64,000 nucleotides of DNA from Marininema halotolerans (GTDB lineage Bacteria > Bacillota > Bacilli > Thermoactinomycetales > DSM-45169): the NCBI RefSeq assembly GCF_900116235.1, contig NZ_FPAA01000003.1:1-64000 (forward strand), in the 5' to 3' direction. Below are positions 62,074 to 64,000 of the stretch, in pieces. The notes under the pieces were generated by a model. The model was not told the DNA's origin, did no database searches, and worked only from the letters and a program-made list of their open reading frames with translations. Both the position numbers and the translations under genes were made by a program. Position 1 is the stretch's first letter. The number at the start of each line of letters is the position of its first letter.

Positions 62074-62994
62074 ATGATTTCAACCTTGACGGAACGTAGT
62101 CATTTGATCGATACAGACCAATTGTCCAAACAGGAGATGGAGGAACTTTTTGAACGCGCTGAGTTTTGGCGGACACATCCTGAGAGATGGCAACGAGCGT
62201 TTCCGGGGCGATTTGTAGCAAATCTCTTCTTTGAACCAAGCACGCGTACACGAATTTCCTTTGAAGTGGCAGAGAAAAAATTAGGAATGGAAACCCTACA
62301 TTTAGATGGTGAACGCTCCAGTACGGTAAAAGGGGAAACAATGGAGGATACGTTAAAAACCTTAGCTGCTATCGGAGTTGAGGTGGTCGTGGTTCGACAC
62401 CAGGGCGTTGGACGATTGGCATCGATGGCGGAGATTGATACAGGTGTTTCGTTGATTAACGCAGGTGAAGGGCATGGAGGTCACCCAACGCAAGCATTAC
62501 TTGATCTTTACACCCTGCAACAACATTTTGGTCGCTTAGCTGGGCTTACCGTTGTGATTGCCGGAGATCTCCGCCACAGTCGTGTGGCCCGTTCCAATCT
62601 GTGGGCACTACGCACCTTTGGTGCTCGGGTCATTTTAAGCGGACCAGAGTCGATGAGGGATTTATCCATGGAAGAGAACGCAATTTATCTTCCCTTTGAT
62701 GAGGCAATAAAACAAGCGGATGCCGTTATGATGCTGCGGGTACAGTTGGAGCGGCATGAAGAGAATTTATTTACCTCAGCCGATGCTTACCGCACAGCTT
62801 ATGGATTGACGCGGGAACGCATGGAACAGATGCCTACCCATGGAATCATCATGCATCCAGCTCCGGTTAATCGGGATGTAGAGATTGCGAGTGAGTTGGT
62901 CGAACATCCCCGCTCAAAGATTTTTAAACAGATGGAGAATGGGGTTTGGATTCGGATGGCTGTCTTGGAACGAGCACTTTTGGGGAGAGGATGA
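62074..62994 (+). CDS. pyrB: Aspartate carbamoyltransferase, catalytic chain
   Basis: A 306-residue enzyme joining carbamoyl phosphate and aspartate in pyrimidine synthesis. The carbamoyl-phosphate site FFEPSTRTRISFE, HPTQALLDLYT, GDLRHSRVARSN and the HPAPVNRDVEI loop are complete. ATG 62074 follows GAGAGGAG; the open frame back to 61978 runs through the attenuator and is not used. Its stop overlaps the ATG repeat that starts pyrC. Confidence 0.96.
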   Translation: MISTLTERSHLIDTDQLSKQEMEELFERAEFWRTHPERWQRAFPGRFVANLFFEPSTRTRISFEVAEKKLGMETLHLDGERSSTVKGETMEDTLKTLAAIGVEVVVVRHQGVGRLASMAEIDTGVSLINAGEGHGGHPTQALLDLYTLQQHFGRLAGLTVVIAGDLRHSRVARSNLWALRTFGARVILSGPESMRDLSMEENAIYLPFDEAIKQADAVMMLRVQLERHEENLFTSADAYRTAYGLTRERMEQMPTHGIIMHPAPVNRDVEIASELVEHPRSKIFKQMENGVWIRMAVLERALLGRG

Positions 62995-62999
62995 TGATG

Positions 63000-64000
63000 A
63001 TGGAAAACTTACTATTAACAAAGGGGCAGATCATTGGAGAAGACGGGGAGTTAATCCCTGCGGATATACGTATCCATCAGGGAAAGGTTGTAGAAATTGG
63101 CAAACAACTAGCGGAAGCAGGAGAAACCGTGATCGTTGTGGAGGAGAAGTTAATCATTCCAGGGCTGATTGATTTGCATATCCATCTGCGGGAACCAGGG
63201 TTTGAGGCAAAAGAAACGATTGCCACAGGGACACGATCCGCAGCGAAGGGAGGGTATACAACGGTAGCATGTATGCCCAACACGAATCCGATCACAGATT
63301 GTGTGGAAGGTGTACGTCGCATCTTGGATACCAATGATCAAGAAGGCTGTGGCGTTCGGGTCCTTCCCATCGCGGCGATTACAAAAGCGTCAAATGGTAA
63401 CGAGTTGACGGATATGGCAGCACTGAAAGAAGCGGGAGCCTTCGCAGTATCCGATGATGGTGTGGGGGTGCAAAGTCCACGCATGATGAAAGCAGCAATG
63501 CGTCAGGCAGCGGAAGTGTACGTTGCAGTTATTGCCCATTGTGAAGAGGAAGATTTACTCGTCGAGGGTGCATGTGTTCATGAGGGACAATTTGCAAAGG
63601 AACACAATCTGCCTGGTATTCCCGGGGAGTCCGAAGCGATCCATGTTGGACGGGACATCTTATTAGCAGAGGATACCGGCGTTCATTATCATATCTGTCA
63701 TATGAGTGCCGAAGCATCGGTACGCTTGCTTCGAGAAGCAAAATCCCGCGGACAATGGGTGACGGGAGAAGTGACTCCACACCACCTTCTTTTATGCGAA
63801 GAAGATATACCGGGTATGGATACACGGTTTAAAATGAATCCCCCGTTGCGACGGAGGAAGGATCAAGAAGTTTTACTGGAAGCATTAAAGGATGGAACGA
63901 TTGATTTTATCGCTACGGATCATGCCCCTCATACTACAGAGGAGAAAGCACAAGGAATGGTGAAATCCCCCTTTGGCATTGTTGGTTTAGAAACGGCTTT
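63000..64000 (+). CDS. pyrC: Dihydroorotase, partial at window end
   Basis: The reading frame from about 63000 stays open to the last base, so the 3' end lies outside. The 333 visible codons contain DLHIHLREPG (two zinc His), ACMPNTNP, VSDDGVGVQ, IAHCEEEDL, CHMSAEAS, EVTPHHLLL and DFIATDHAPH with the catalytic Asp, an almost complete dihydroorotase. It cyclises carbamoyl-aspartate. Four consecutive ATG codons (62991-63002) overlap the pyrB stop; GGGAGAGG (62983-62990) favours 62997 or 63000. Confidence 0.93.
   Translation, partial: MENLLLTKGQIIGEDGELIPADIRIHQGKVVEIGKQLAEAGETVIVVEEKLIIPGLIDLHIHLREPGFEAKETIATGTRSAAKGGYTTVACMPNTNPITDCVEGVRRILDTNDQEGCGVRVLPIAAITKASNGNELTDMAALKEAGAFAVSDDGVGVQSPRMMKAAMRQAAEVYVAVIAHCEEEDLLVEGACVHEGQFAKEHNLPGIPGESEAIHVGRDILLAEDTGVHYHICHMSAEASVRLLREAKSRGQWVTGEVTPHHLLLCEEDIPGMDTRFKMNPPLRRRKDQEVLLEALKDGTIDFIATDHAPHTTEEKAQGMVKSPFGIVGLETA

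Overview
The window is a chromosomal stretch from a spore-forming, bacillithiol-making member of the Bacillales. The evidence is a full division/cell-wall (dcw) cluster carrying spoVD and spoVE, the spoIIGA-sigE-sigG locus, bshC, a meso-diaminopimelate-type MurE (DNPR motif), an Ile T-box and three PyrR-type attenuators. Gene order closely follows Bacillus subtilis (rsfA/ylbO-ylbP ... ylbQ-bshC-mraZ ... sigG-ylmCDE-sepF-ylmGH-divIVA-ileS-ylyA-lspA-ylyB-pyrR-pyrP-pyrB-pyrC), with insertions that B. subtilis lacks. A family such as Thermoactinomycetaceae would fit, but the sequence alone does not prove it. Base composition looks even throughout; no rRNA, tRNA, prophage or CRISPR array was seen.

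Region 1 (1-4.4 kb): the right end of an IS200/IS605-type element (3' part of tnpB plus its terminal hairpin) sits inside a gene for an endonuclease III-like protein. Downstream are a HesB-type Fe-S protein, a glycerophosphodiesterase, endonuclease IV, and small ylaH/ylaI-type genes, including a 59-codon zinc-ribbon gene on the minus strand.

Region 2 (4.4-12.8 kb): a thiol and sulfur neighbourhood. It holds a CstB-like persulfide dioxygenase-rhodanese fusion, a glyoxalase II-like hydrolase, a CopZ-like chaperone, two membrane-anchored ResA-type thioredoxins flanking CcdA, a single-domain rhodanese translationally coupled to a cysteine synthase, and a MidA-type methyltransferase.

Region 3 (12.9-25.8 kb): a crotonase-fold protein lacking one catalytic glutamate, RsfA-like regulator, YlbP acetyltransferase, a leucine-degradation module (biotin carboxylase, biotin carrier, HMG-CoA lyase, methylglutaconyl-CoA hydratase, carboxyltransferase) like yngH-E, then panE-like, an MFS transporter, bshC, and an S-adenosylhomocysteine hydrolase placed directly before mraZ.

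Region 4 (25.8-46.5 kb): the dcw cluster mraZ-rsmH-ftsL-pbpB-spoVD-murE-murF-mraY-mraY-murD-spoVE-murG-murB-murA-divIB-ftsA-ftsZ. It starts at a promoter with four 10-bp-spaced MraZ boxes and contains two adjacent, complete mraY genes. Internal terminators and promoters split it into subunits.

Region 5 (46.6-59.7 kb): spoIIGA-sigE behind a wide-spaced promoter with Spo0A-like boxes, then sigG, the ylm genes, sepF, a long Q/P-rich DivIVA, T-box-controlled ileS, a DksA-like protein, lspA and an RluD-type pseudouridine synthase. Region 6 (59.7-64 kb): the start of the pyr operon, with a separate PyrR attenuator before pyrR, pyrP and pyrB; pyrC runs off the end.
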